NCBI RefSeq assembly: GCF_007018905.1
Contig: NZ_CP041402.1
Coordinates: 620,001-684,000, forward strand
From: Tardiphaga sp. vice304
Lineage (GTDB): Bacteria; Pseudomonadota; Alphaproteobacteria; Rhizobiales; Xanthobacteraceae
Direction: 5' to 3'
DNA length: 64,000 nucleotides
Numbering within the stretch: position 1 is the first letter of the stretch; each line of letters starts with the position of its first letter. This document shows positions 50,199-59,249 of the stretch, one piece after another. A model generated the notes under the pieces. It was not told where the DNA came from and searched no databases. It was given only the letters and a program-made list of their open reading frames with translations. The position numbers were made by a program, and so were the translations under genes.

Positions 50199-51032
50199 TC
50201 AGCCGAACTTCTCGAACGCCTTCGTTGCCTTGTGCAGCAGTCTTTTCTTCTGCCTCGTATAGTTTCTCGCCGCGCGTTTCGCGGGTTGCCACTTTCGCAA
50301 TCGGGCGAGATCGCGGAGTTCACCGAGCGCGTGCTGGGCGGAATGTGCCGCCTCGCGGCTGCGGCGCTCGGCGCGGCTTTCCGGCAGGCCGATCGCGGTG
50401 AGTGCCTCGCGCATGTAGCGGTAGCGTTTGGCGGCGATGCGCAGGCGGTGCAGCCGCCGGCCATGGCCCAATCCATGCGCGGTCTTGCGCGCCAGGTGCC
50501 GCTGCCATCGCTCCAGATGCTGCGGGGCGTAGTCGGCGAGCGAGCGTGTGCGTCGCCGGGCTGCGGCCGGAGCGGTCGTCGTCAGCCACGGGCCCTTGTC
50601 GACCCAGCGGGCAAGACCGGCGAGAAGCCGGTCGCAGCGGGCCGAGCGCAAGGCCGTCGCGAGCTGGCGGTGGGAGCGCGCGGTCGCGCCGGCGAGTTGC
50701 GTGTCGTCTTTGACGGCGAGGCGGCTGTCCTCAACGGTGCTGGCACAGGCGGTCGTCACGTCGTCGTCCCGCGCGGCGCCCAGCGCGGCGTTCAGCCAGC
50801 GGATGTCGATCTTCAGCTTCGGCCAGACCGCGTCCCGCGTCATCGCGGCGAAGAATTTTCGCGCGGCGCGCAGCCTGGTCAGCGCGATACGGATCTGATG
50901 GATGGCCTCCGGATGGCCGCGGCAGGCTGTGGCGCGGTGCTGCCGGACCGAACGCAGGCAGCCGCGCGCGATCTGCTGAAAGGCGTCCTGGCAGCGCCGC
51001 GCACCCGTCGTTTTCGCGTGAAGCGCGGTCAT
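50199..51032 (-). CDS. CHAD-domain protein (polyphosphate-associated)
   Basis: This 277-residue protein has the CHAD architecture: two helical repeats with conserved basic residues, EAIHQIRIALTRLRAARKFF in the first and LHRLRIAAKRYRYMREAL in the second. CHAD proteins bind inorganic polyphosphate. The start ATG overlaps the stop of the upstream phosphotransferase gene (ATGA), so the two are co-translated. Confidence 0.9.
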   Translation of the reverse strand: MTALHAKTTGARRCQDAFQQIARGCLRSVRQHRATACRGHPEAIHQIRIALTRLRAARKFFAAMTRDAVWPKLKIDIRWLNAALGAARDDDVTTACASTVEDSRLAVKDDTQLAGATARSHRQLATALRSARCDRLLAGLARWVDKGPWLTTTAPAAARRRTRSLADYAPQHLERWQRHLARKTAHGLGHGRRLHRLRIAAKRYRYMREALTAIGLPESRAERRSREAAHSAQHALGELRDLARLRKWQPAKRAARNYTRQKKRLLHKATKAFEKFG

Positions 51033-52585
51033 GCCTGGCTTCCGATCGTCTCGTCGATCCCCAGGCGGCTGCAGGCCCGGGCGAGCGTCTGCTCAGGCGA
51101 TCCGCCGGCGTCGATGGCCGGCCATTCGACGCTGCCCAGCAACATGCCTTCTTGCAGGGTCGCGATCGCGGCCGTGGCATCGGAGGCGTCGTCGCGTCGC
51201 GGCCCGATCCGCGCGACGCGGACCACAAGATCGGCGCGCAGGAAAAGCCCGTCACGGGGAACGGCCCGCGGCGCTCCCGTGTCGAAGGAGGCGCGTTCGC
51301 TGTCGCGCAAGAAGGCCGCATCGACAATGGCGGAATGGCCCTGCGCCGCCACCTGCGTCGCGCCGCTCATCAGCCGGTCATAGACTCGCGCGGTGACCTC
51401 GGGCGTATAGGCTTCTTCCGGGAGCCGCTCGGTCTCGATTACGCCGAACAATTTCTTGCGGATGACATCGGAGCGCAGCACCAGGGCGCCGGGGGCGGGA
51501 CCCAGCATCGGCGCCAGCCGGCGCGCCAACTCGCTCTTGCCGGTGCCGGACATGCCGCCGACCGCCACCATCCGGGGCGGCGCGGGATCGATCAGTGTAA
51601 GGGCCAGATCGAAGTAAAGCCTGGCCTCGTTCCAATCGGCCGTGCGGTTGTCGCCGCCCTGCTCGCTCCTGGTGAACAGCACATTGGCGCGGATCGCCGC
51701 GCGCATCGACAGGAACAGCGGCAGCAGCGCCAGCGCATCGCGGTTGGCGTCGGCGCTGCGCTCCATGTAGCGGTTGAACAGCGCGTTGGCGGCTGCCGTG
51801 CGGCCGTAGCGGATCAGATCCATCAGCGGAAATGCGAGGTCGTAGAGGATGTCCGTCGTGGCGAGCGCGGGATCGAATTCGATGGCATCGAACAGCACCG
51901 GCCGGCCGTCGATCAGGACGATATTGCCGAGGTGCAGATCGCCGTGGCAGCGACGGACGAAGCCCGCCTCGCTGCGCCCCGACAGCGTAGGCTGACGCGC
52001 GAGCCGGGCCGCCTGGCTCATCGCATCGAGGCGTTCGATATCCGGGGCGGCGATGCCCGCGAGGCTGCGAAACCTGTCGGTGTTGCGCGCGATGATGCCG
52101 GAGATGGAAGCCACCCAGCCGGTAGTTCGCAGCGCAGGCTGTTGTTTATACGCCGCGACAATGGCATCGGCCAGCGCGATCGCCATCGGCGTCGAGATGT
52201 CGTCTTGGGCCGCCAGCCGCTCGAAGCCCAGCGTTTCGTCGAAGCGCGCCATCTCGACGGCCCATTCCACCGCCGGCCCGCTGCCATCGATATGTAGTCC
52301 GGCCGGGTCGCGCGTAATGGGAAGCACCCTTTGGTAGATCTGCGGCGCGAATGGTTTGTTGACATCGAGTTCCTGCTCGCAGGCGAGCCGGCGCCGGGCG
52401 AGGGTCGAGTAATCGAGAAACGGCAGCCGCACCGCGCGCTTGATTTTAAGCACGCGGGAGCGGCCGAGAAAGACGATCGAGGCGTGGGTGTCGATGCGCT
52501 GCATGCCAGGCTCGGCCTGTTGCAGGAAGTCGAGGATTGCGGCCTGCTCGCGTGCTTCGTCTGGCGCGTTAACTTCGATGGTCAT
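51029..52585 (-). CDS. Aminoglycoside-phosphotransferase/P-loop ATPase fusion protein
   Basis: From the ATG at 52585, with GGAGA upstream, the protein has 518 residues. The N-terminal half is an APH-like kinase (RVLKIKRAVRLPFLDYS, catalytic loop FVRRCHGDLHLGNIVLIDG, then LFDAIEFDPAL). The C-terminal half is a P-loop NTPase (AVGGMSGTGKSELARRLA) like zeta-toxin or gluconate-kinase proteins. Such fusions are common but their substrate is unknown. The upstream extension to 52684 is rejected for lack of a ribosome site. Confidence 0.88.
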   Translation of the reverse strand: MTIEVNAPDEAREQAAILDFLQQAEPGMQRIDTHASIVFLGRSRVLKIKRAVRLPFLDYSTLARRRLACEQELDVNKPFAPQIYQRVLPITRDPAGLHIDGSGPAVEWAVEMARFDETLGFERLAAQDDISTPMAIALADAIVAAYKQQPALRTTGWVASISGIIARNTDRFRSLAGIAAPDIERLDAMSQAARLARQPTLSGRSEAGFVRRCHGDLHLGNIVLIDGRPVLFDAIEFDPALATTDILYDLAFPLMDLIRYGRTAAANALFNRYMERSADANRDALALLPLFLSMRAAIRANVLFTRSEQGGDNRTADWNEARLYFDLALTLIDPAPPRMVAVGGMSGTGKSELARRLAPMLGPAPGALVLRSDVIRKKLFGVIETERLPEEAYTPEVTARVYDRLMSGATQVAAQGHSAIVDAAFLRDSERASFDTGAPRAVPRDGLFLRADLVVRVARIGPRRDDASDATAAIATLQEGMLLGSVEWPAIDAGGSPEQTLARACSRLGIDETIGSQA

Positions 52586-52631
52586 CGGGGTTCTCCGCGG
52601 CGCCGGCCACGGTTTCCCGGACAGAGCCAAT

Positions 52632-52799
52632 TCAGGCCTCGTGGCGCATGGTCCAGCCGACGGCGGCGAGAATGAGGCCGACAACCAGCACGACTGTCAC
52701 CAACGTTTCCACGAAGCCGAAGTTCATGGCCTCGCGGGCGACAAACAACGAGGTGATTGCCGCAGCAACGATCCCGATCAGCCGTAACGCCCAGGCCAT
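52632..52799 (-). CDS. Small inner-membrane protein
   Basis: The 55-residue protein starts at the ATG at 52799 with AGGAGG 7 nt upstream. Two hydrophobic helices (ALRLIGIVAAAITSLFVA and VTVVLVVGLILAAVGW) end in a short cytosolic tail TMRHEA. It sits between the CBS gene and the phosphotransferase gene on the same strand. Function unknown. Confidence 0.7.
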   Translation of the reverse strand: MAWALRLIGIVAAAITSLFVAREAMNFGFVETLVTVVLVVGLILAAVGWTMRHEA

Positions 52800-52821
52800 G
52801 ACACGTCCTCCTGACGCAAGG

Positions 52822-53544
52822 TCAGCCGGCGGCCTTGATGTCTTCCGGCGATTCCACATAGAAGCCGGACCAGGTATCGACCAGGCAGATGTGGTCGTGC
52901 ACCTCCTTGACGCCCTCGGTGTTCTCGGCGGCCACTACCGCCGCGCGGCGTGCGCGGTCGTCGCCAATCAGGCCGTACAGGTGAACGACGCCGTTGCGGA
53001 CCGCTACCTGCAGCCCGATCGGCCGCCAATCGGCCGCATCGAAGGCGCGCAGCAGGCGGGCCTGGATGTGGTCGTCGTCTGCGGTGGGGTCAGGGACCTC
53101 CTTCGCCAGGCCGGCGACCGCCTGCAGCATGTTGGAGCGGGTCACGATTCCCACCAATTGCCCGTTGCGCAGAACCGGCAGTCGCTTGACGCCGCGACGC
53201 TCCATCAGCGCGACCAGTTCTTCGAGCCGGGCCTCTTCATGGACCGTGACGGGATCGCGGGTCATGACGTCTTCGACCTTGCGCCCGCGCTCGGTGACAA
53301 AGTCGTCCGCGAGGCGTCCGGTACTGGTGAAGAATTGCAGCCAGCGCGGCCGCTTCCGCTGCGTGCCGATTTCGGAGCGTCGCAGGAAGTCTCCCTCGGA
53401 GACGATCCCGACCAACTCGCCGGACGCATTGAGCACGGGCAGTCCGCTGATGTGATTGGTAAGCATGATTTCTGCGGCGTCGGCGATCGAAGTTTCCGGC
53501 GTCACGCTAATGATACGATGCGTCATGATCTGATGCGCACGCAT
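52822..53544 (-). CDS. CBS-pair and BON-domain protein
   Basis: The 240-residue protein starts MRAHQIMTHRIISVTPETSI at 53544 (GGGAG upstream). Two CBS motifs (VEDVMTRDPVTVHEE, GVKRLPVLRNGQLVGIVTRSN) flank a charged linker. A BON-like C-terminal segment follows (IGLQVAVRNGVVHLYGLIGD ... RAAVVAAENTEGVKEVHDH). CBS pairs sense adenine nucleotides, and BON domains often bind membranes or solutes. A likely stress-response regulatory protein of Bradyrhizobium. Confidence 0.9.
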   Translation of the reverse strand: MRAHQIMTHRIISVTPETSIADAAEIMLTNHISGLPVLNASGELVGIVSEGDFLRRSEIGTQRKRPRWLQFFTSTGRLADDFVTERGRKVEDVMTRDPVTVHEEARLEELVALMERRGVKRLPVLRNGQLVGIVTRSNMLQAVAGLAKEVPDPTADDDHIQARLLRAFDAADWRPIGLQVAVRNGVVHLYGLIGDDRARRAAVVAAENTEGVKEVHDHICLVDTWSGFYVESPEDIKAAG

Positions 53545-53733
53545 GGCAATCTCCCGATGTTCATGGCTTATGAACGAGAGGCTATCACTCGGCCAGCGAA
53601 GGCAGGTTGATCTGGCGCAATATAATGCAGCGCAGCGGGTCCGATAGCGGACCTGCAGCAATAGGTCGCGCCCTGTTGCGTGATGCAGAGAGGCGTCGAC
53701 AGGGAACAGTCGAACCCTGCCGACGCGATTGGC

Positions 53734-54012
53734 CTAGTTCGGCGCGCCGGCGACGGCTGCGGGCGAGCGCATCGCATTGCGCCACTGATCGAAACCCTTC
53801 TGCTGGACGTAATCCAGAATCGAGATCCTGATCGCCGAGGACAGGTTGACAGCATCGCCGCGGGCGTGAATCTCCGAAACGAAAACGCCGATGGTCTTGC
53901 CCTCGGCTTCCGCGATCGTTCGCAGGCTATCCCAGAAGCGATCTTCGAGACTGACGCTGGTCCGGCGTCCGCTGACAACAACCGAACGTTTTTTTACGGC
54001 GTGCTTTTCCAT
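53734..54012 (-). CDS. Ribbon-helix-helix protein
   Basis: The ATG at 54012 has GAGGAG five bases upstream, so this start is chosen over the longer frame. The 92-residue protein has a ribbon-helix-helix core, KRSVVVSGRRTSVSLEDRFW, then DSLRTIAEAEGKTIGVFVSE. This is the alphaproteobacterial RHH_4-type family. It is probably a small DNA-binding protein; target unknown. Confidence 0.85.
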   Translation of the reverse strand: MEKHAVKKRSVVVSGRRTSVSLEDRFWDSLRTIAEAEGKTIGVFVSEIHARGDAVNLSSAIRISILDYVQQKGFDQWRNAMRSPAAVAGAPN

Positions 54013-54179
54013 GGAATGCTCCTCTGTCATTAAATCATTTTTGTTAAGCGGCCTGTTTTGTCGAATCGGTGCACTCGATATTAGCTGGTAAGGTGTATGC
54101 AAACCTTAGGAATGCGCCCCGTATGAATACCGGCTGAGCCACATCCGCCATGCCGTCCGCCGCACGTCTCGGCATTTCG

Positions 54180-54698
54180 CTAGGGGCGGTGCCGCGCAAC
54201 GACCGTGTCAACCTTGACGCCGCCCCACATGTGCGCGGCGGGAAGCCCTGCCGTCTTCGCCCTCTGGTCTGCGAGCAACACGCGAAGCAGGCCGAGTTCG
54301 ACGGGATAGGGAAAGGTGTGGACTGTCATCTTCCGTTCGGTGGCGATGTCGCGCAATAATCCACGTAGCTGCTGGTCCTTTTCTCCCAGGATGACCACCG
54401 GCAGCGGATAGCCGACCGCGCCGATATAGGTCACCAGCTCGACATGGGATCTGTCGCCGTCGGTCGGACATATGATCACGCAATGCGATCGCGCGCAGTC
54501 GAGCCAGACCCGGGCGTCTTCGCAGGTCTCCACGACCACGGTCTCCTGGCAGATGCTGCGAACCGCCCGCTCCACCACGCGACTTTTTTCGAAGTGGCGG
54601 TTCACGATCAGCACCGGCCCCATCAGCGATGCCAGCGTTTTGGCAGATAGCTGGTCGGAACGCCCGCGTTTTTGTCCATCGAGGGGAAGATGTCGCAT
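54180..54698 (-). CDS. Receiver-like (CheY-fold) protein, degenerate
   Basis: The 172-residue protein has a receiver-like fold: LIVNRHFEKSRVVERAVRSI, then VIICPTDGDRSHVELV, YPLPVVILGEKDQQL and TVHTFPYPVELGLLR. The acidic pocket at the start of the fold is missing (NRH in place of DD). CPTDG may replace the phospho-acceptor region. It is therefore a pseudo-receiver candidate. Confidence 0.5.
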   Translation of the reverse strand: MRHLPLDGQKRGRSDQLSAKTLASLMGPVLIVNRHFEKSRVVERAVRSICQETVVVETCEDARVWLDCARSHCVIICPTDGDRSHVELVTYIGAVGYPLPVVILGEKDQQLRGLLRDIATERKMTVHTFPYPVELGLLRVLLADQRAKTAGLPAAHMWGGVKVDTVVARHRP

Positions 54699-55221
54699 AT
54701 GTCTGCCCTATTCTAGAAGCTCGCGGCGCGCTCGCACCAGCCAGGCGACATTCGGAAACGATGAGTGATATCGGAGGGCTGGCGAAAGTTCTGCGAGAAG
54801 TCGGAGATCGCGACGCCGGTCAGCGGCCCCGTCGAGATCTGCTCATGTCGAGCGTGGAATCCACCGTTCAGCTGCGAATGAGTCGCGGTGACAGCCGGCG
54901 CCGATCATGCCGATCGTCGGTGTCGATAGCATCATCATACCGCGCGATGGTCGCGCGTGCGGCTCCGGCGGCATTCCTTTCCAGTCACTGCGGAAGAAAC
55001 GTTGCGCATCGTTATTGATTGCGAAATTTCGATTGGATAATTCGAACTAACGAGTATGGAAGAGATCATGGTTTCACCGAATGATTTGCTAGCGTTTTAT
55101 AAGTCCGCTTCCGGTCATCTAATGAGTAGTCCCGTCATTTTACTTGGGCGTTAAGGCAAAAGGCCGTACCACTACTGTCAAGCGCCGATGTGCAGATGCG
55201 CCGCGCCAATTGGAGGATGGA
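54699..55221. other. Intergenic region with no supported gene
   Basis: A short frame begins at an ATG near 54761 (MSDIGGLAKVLREVG), but it lacks a good ribosome site and its composition becomes arbitrary. The region likely holds divergent promoters for the receiver-like gene and the FixJ-like gene. Nothing else is clear. Confidence 0.4.
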
Positions 55222-55845
55222 ATGGGTGAACTGGCCCACGGCGAGATTTTCGTCGTCGACGACGATCCCGCAATCAGAGAAATGTTGTCTCTGGTGCTTG
55301 GGGCGGCCGGTTATGACGTGATCTGCTTTGCCGACGGAGCTGCGTTGCTTTCTGTCGCCCGCACACGCAGCCCGATCTGCATGCTGCTCGACGTTCATAT
55401 TCCAGGACAGTCAGGGATCGATATCCTGAAGGAGTTGCGGGCGCAGGACTATCCGGCGCCGATCTTCATCATTTCCGGATCCGGCGATATCGCGATGGCC
55501 GTCGACGCCATCCGGTCCGGCGCCCTCGATTTCATCGAGAAACCGTTTCGGGGAAGTGAAATCATCGAGCGGATTGAAGGAGCCATCGGCGCGTTCTCAC
55601 GACGCCGCGATGCACCGCCTTCGAAAACGCAGTCGATGCATTTTCCAGGACGCGAGCCGCTGACCCGCCGCGAGCGCGAAGTGCTCGAGCTGATTGCTGC
55701 GGGCTGTTCCAACAAGGAAGCCGGACGGGAACTCGGGATCAGCCCGCGCATGATCGAGGATCATCGCGCCAATATCATGAAGAAACTCAGCGCCCGAAAT
55801 GCTACCGAACTGGTGCGGATGGTTCTGGATGCCGCACGAACCTGA
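55222..55845 (+). CDS. FixJ-family response regulator (REC-LuxR HTH)
   Basis: The 207-residue protein starts MGELAHGEIFVVDDDPAIR (GGAGG 6 nt upstream of the ATG at 55222). Its receiver has phospho-acceptor Asp in MLLDVHIPGQSG and conserved Lys in FIEKPF. The LuxR HTH is EPLTRREREVLELIAAGCSN with KEAGRELGISPRMIEDHRAN. It probably acts with one of the nearby hybrid kinases. Specific target genes are unknown. Confidence 0.92.
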   Translation: MGELAHGEIFVVDDDPAIREMLSLVLGAAGYDVICFADGAALLSVARTRSPICMLLDVHIPGQSGIDILKELRAQDYPAPIFIISGSGDIAMAVDAIRSGALDFIEKPFRGSEIIERIEGAIGAFSRRRDAPPSKTQSMHFPGREPLTRREREVLELIAAGCSNKEAGRELGISPRMIEDHRANIMKKLSARNATELVRMVLDAART

Positions 55846-56039
55846 TCGACGCGACCACCGGCCGCTGTTCCGCATACGCGGCCATTGAAACGACGAGGGC
55901 GGCCTTTACCGGCTTGCCCCGCCGCTTCCCATCCAGGTGCGGTCATTTCCGGTCGGTCCTGCGCAACCCGTCGAAGGTCGGAACCTGACCCTCTTTCCAC
56001 CATTCCTGCCGGTCGGCATGACTCAACAACGAGGTATGC

Positions 56040-59000
56040 ATGATTGAGCGTTGCAATCGTCGCGTCTATCTCTCGACGCTTCCCAGTTCTCCGGCCGATC
56101 GGACCGCCGTCTTGTATGCGGTGATCGGCTCTCTGCTGCTGGTCGTGGCCGCGCTGCCATTCGTTCGCGTTACATTCCCGTCGGTGCCGGCCTTCATCGC
56201 CAGCTATCAATCCTCCCTGGCCGTCGTCTACATCATCACGGCTGTCCTGCTGTTCTCGCAATTCGCGGTTCTGCGCTCCATCGGGATCCTGTACCTCGCG
56301 TGCGGCTATCTGTTTACGGCGCTCGCGGTCGCCGGCTATGCGCTGACCTATGATGACCTGTTCGCCAATGACGGCCTGTTCTTTCCCGGCCCGGAAACCA
56401 CGGCGTGGCTCTACATGGTCTGGCACGCCGGATTGCCGTTGTTCACGCTGCTTTACGCGATCTCCGATCCCGGTCGCCGTCCCTTCAGGACGCGCCGCGC
56501 CTGCAACCGGGCTATCGCTCTGAGCATTTCAGGCGTCTTTCTGGCGGCCGTCATCCTGTTGTGTGTCCTGACCGTCGGGCACCCCATCCTGCCCGTCCTG
56601 ATCGTCAACTCGAAATTCACGCTGGCGACGATGTCGGCGGTTGGGCTCGTTTTTCTCGCCTGCTTCCTGTCGATCGGCCTTCTGTTGAAACGGAAGCAAC
56701 CCTCCGTTCTCGACGTGTGGATGGGGGCCATCCTGTGCGCCTGGGTCTTCGAGATTTCGCTATCCGCCGTGTTCAATGCGGCGCGGTTTGATTTCGGATA
56801 TTACGTCGGGCGCCTCTATGGCCTGATTGCGGCCGGCGCGATCCTCGCCATTCTTCTCGCCGAGACCGCACGCATCCAGCTTCGTCTGGCGCTGCTGATG
56901 CGGCAGCAGGCGCGCGACGCGGACAGCGAGCTCAACGCCTACGCCGACCGGGAACGGCTGTATAGCGCGGCGGTCAGGTCCTCGAACGATGCGATCATCA
57001 CCGAATCGCTGACCGGAACCATCACCGGATGGAACGAGGCCGCCGAGCGGCTTTTCGGATTCACGGCGTCGGAAGCCGTCGGGCAAAGCATCGATATGAT
57101 CGTTCCGGAAGACCGCCGGAACGACGCCCTCAGCATTCTCAACCGTGTGAAAAGCGGAATCGCCGTCGAAAATCACGAGACAGTGCGAAAATCGAAAGCC
57201 GGGCGCCTGCTCGACGTCTCGGTGAGCGTGTCGCCGATTCTGTCGGGCACAGGAAAAACCGTCGGTGCGGCAAAGGTTGTGCGCGACATCACCGACCGCA
57301 AACTCAGCGAGGAAATGTTCAGGCTCGCGATCGACAGCAGTCCGAATGGGTTGGTGTTGATTGACGTCAACGGCGTGATCATGCTCGTGAATGCCGAGAC
57401 CGAACGGTTGTTCGGCCATCCCAGGGCAGAGTTGATCGGACGATCCGTCGAAACGCTGGTTCCGGTCGATCTTCGGACTGCGCACGCCCATTCGCGCACG
57501 GCCTACACCGCCAACCCGTCGGCCAAGCGCATGGGCGCAAGGATCGATCTCTACGGGCAAAGCAGCCGCGGCGACCGGTTTCCTGTCGAAATCAGTCTCA
57601 ATCCCATTCCCACCCGCAAGGGAACACTGATTCTGGCGGCCATCGTCGATATCTCGGAACGCAAGAGAGCGGAGAAGGCGCAGCGCGAGAGCGAAAAGAT
57701 GGCGCAGGGCATTCTGAACACCGCGCTGGATGGCTTTCTGCAATTCAATTCCAGTCTGGTCGTGACCGATCTCAATCGCCAGACCGAGGAGATCTTCGGT
57801 TGGACGAGGCAGGATGCCGTGGGGGCGTCGATCCTTGAAATATTTGCCAATGTTGAAACCGACAGCGTCTCCTGGGTCGCCTTCATGGCCTACCTCGATT
57901 GCCATGAACACGAAACGACGGGTACGCGATTTGAATTCCCGGCGCGATCCAGGGCAGGCCACGACATCACTGTCGAGCTGAGCCTCACCAAATTCTTGCG
58001 CGACAGCGGCGTGCTGTTCAACGCCTTCATCCGGGACGTCACGGAACAGCGGGCAGCCGAAGCGCAATTTCGTCAGGTGCAGAAGATGGAAGCGATCGGG
58101 CAATTGACCGGCGGCGTCGCGCACGACTTCAACAACATCCTCACGGTCATTACCGGAACGATCCAGATCCTCGCGGACGGCGTCGCCGACCGTCCGCAAC
58201 TTCACAGCATCACGCAGATGATCGATTCGGCGGCGAGCCGCGGCGCCGAACTCACCAAACACCTGCTGGCCTTCTCCCGTAAACAGCCGTTGCGGCCGCG
58301 GGATGTCGATATCAACGATCTCGCTTTGGAGACGGCGAAGCTGCTTCGCGCGGCGCTGGGCGAGCAGCTCCGCGTCAATCTGGAGATGTTCGCAGACACC
58401 TGGTCCGCCATCGTCGATCCGAGCCAGTTGACCACCGCGATTCTCAATCTGGCATTGAATGCCAGGGACGCATCGCCGCATGGCGGCACGCTGACGATCT
58501 CGACGGGAAACCTGCATCTCGACGCTTCAGATGTGCCCGCCGATTCCGACATCGCGCCTGGCGACTACGTCACGATCGAGGTGAGCGATACCGGCGAGGG
58601 GATGGATCGCGCGACGCTCGGCCGGGCCTTTGAACCGTTCTTCACGACCAAGGAAGTCGGCAAGGGCACGGGACTCGGGCTCAGCATGGTGTATGGCTTC
58701 GCCCGACAGTCCAAAGGGCACGTATCGATCTCGAGTACGCCCGCCGGAACGCTGGTGACGTTGTATCTGCCGCGCTCGCTGTCGGCCGAGCCGGTCGCCG
58801 ACGAGGTGGCCGGCGTCACTCCGGTGCAACGCGGCGACGAGACCATTCTGATTGTCGAGGACGACAGTCTGGTCAGGGACTATGTCGTCGCGCAGATCGA
58901 AGGCCTGGGCTACCAGACGATCTCGGCAACCGATGCGAAGGAGGCGCAGGCCGTGCTGGATAGTTCCGAAACAATCGATCTGCTGTTTACCGACATCGTT

Positions 59001-59201
59001 CTGCCCGGCCCGCGCAACGGACGCCAGATTGCGGAAACCGCGGTACAGCAGCGACCGGGGCTGAAGGTTCTGTTCACGTCCGGCTACACCGACGACGCCT
59101 TCAATAGCGACGCACTCCAGGACAGCGGCGTGCTGTTGCTGATCAAGCCCTACCGGGTCGGCGAACTCGCCAAAATGATCCGACATGCGCTGCTGGCCTG
59201 A
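56040..59201 (+). CDS. Hybrid histidine kinase (MASE4-like, PAS x3, HisKA, HATPase, REC)
   Basis: A 1053-residue membrane sensor. About eight transmembrane helices form a MASE4-like module in residues 1-280. Three PAS domains follow (starting near residues 300, 430 and 560), then HisKA with phospho-His in GGVAHDFNNIL. The HATPase has N box ILNLALNARDA and G1/G2 DTGEGM ... GKGTGLGLSM. The C-terminal receiver carries Asp in LLFTDIVLPG. It could phosphorylate the adjacent FixJ-like regulator. The signal is unknown. Confidence 0.92.
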   Translation: MIERCNRRVYLSTLPSSPADRTAVLYAVIGSLLLVVAALPFVRVTFPSVPAFIASYQSSLAVVYIITAVLLFSQFAVLRSIGILYLACGYLFTALAVAGYALTYDDLFANDGLFFPGPETTAWLYMVWHAGLPLFTLLYAISDPGRRPFRTRRACNRAIALSISGVFLAAVILLCVLTVGHPILPVLIVNSKFTLATMSAVGLVFLACFLSIGLLLKRKQPSVLDVWMGAILCAWVFEISLSAVFNAARFDFGYYVGRLYGLIAAGAILAILLAETARIQLRLALLMRQQARDADSELNAYADRERLYSAAVRSSNDAIITESLTGTITGWNEAAERLFGFTASEAVGQSIDMIVPEDRRNDALSILNRVKSGIAVENHETVRKSKAGRLLDVSVSVSPILSGTGKTVGAAKVVRDITDRKLSEEMFRLAIDSSPNGLVLIDVNGVIMLVNAETERLFGHPRAELIGRSVETLVPVDLRTAHAHSRTAYTANPSAKRMGARIDLYGQSSRGDRFPVEISLNPIPTRKGTLILAAIVDISERKRAEKAQRESEKMAQGILNTALDGFLQFNSSLVVTDLNRQTEEIFGWTRQDAVGASILEIFANVETDSVSWVAFMAYLDCHEHETTGTRFEFPARSRAGHDITVELSLTKFLRDSGVLFNAFIRDVTEQRAAEAQFRQVQKMEAIGQLTGGVAHDFNNILTVITGTIQILADGVADRPQLHSITQMIDSAASRGAELTKHLLAFSRKQPLRPRDVDINDLALETAKLLRAALGEQLRVNLEMFADTWSAIVDPSQLTTAILNLALNARDASPHGGTLTISTGNLHLDASDVPADSDIAPGDYVTIEVSDTGEGMDRATLGRAFEPFFTTKEVGKGTGLGLSMVYGFARQSKGHVSISSTPAGTLVTLYLPRSLSAEPVADEVAGVTPVQRGDETILIVEDDSLVRDYVVAQIEGLGYQTISATDAKEAQAVLDSSETIDLLFTDIVLPGPRNGRQIAETAVQQRPGLKVLFTSGYTDDAFNSDALQDSGVLLLIKPYRVGELAKMIRHALLA

Positions 59202-59249
59202 CGGCGGCACGCCAGGCTGCCGCGGGGATGTTGTCGATCGGCTGCACGA

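Noticed and set aside
54629..55018. 129-residue frame between the receiver-like and FixJ-like genes
   Set aside because: Its first part is antisense to the receiver-like gene, the rest lacks a start signal, and the composition is random.
56760..58517. 585-residue minus-strand frame inside the hybrid kinase gene
   Set aside because: It is antisense to PAS/HisKA domains with strong motifs and has no recognisable fold.
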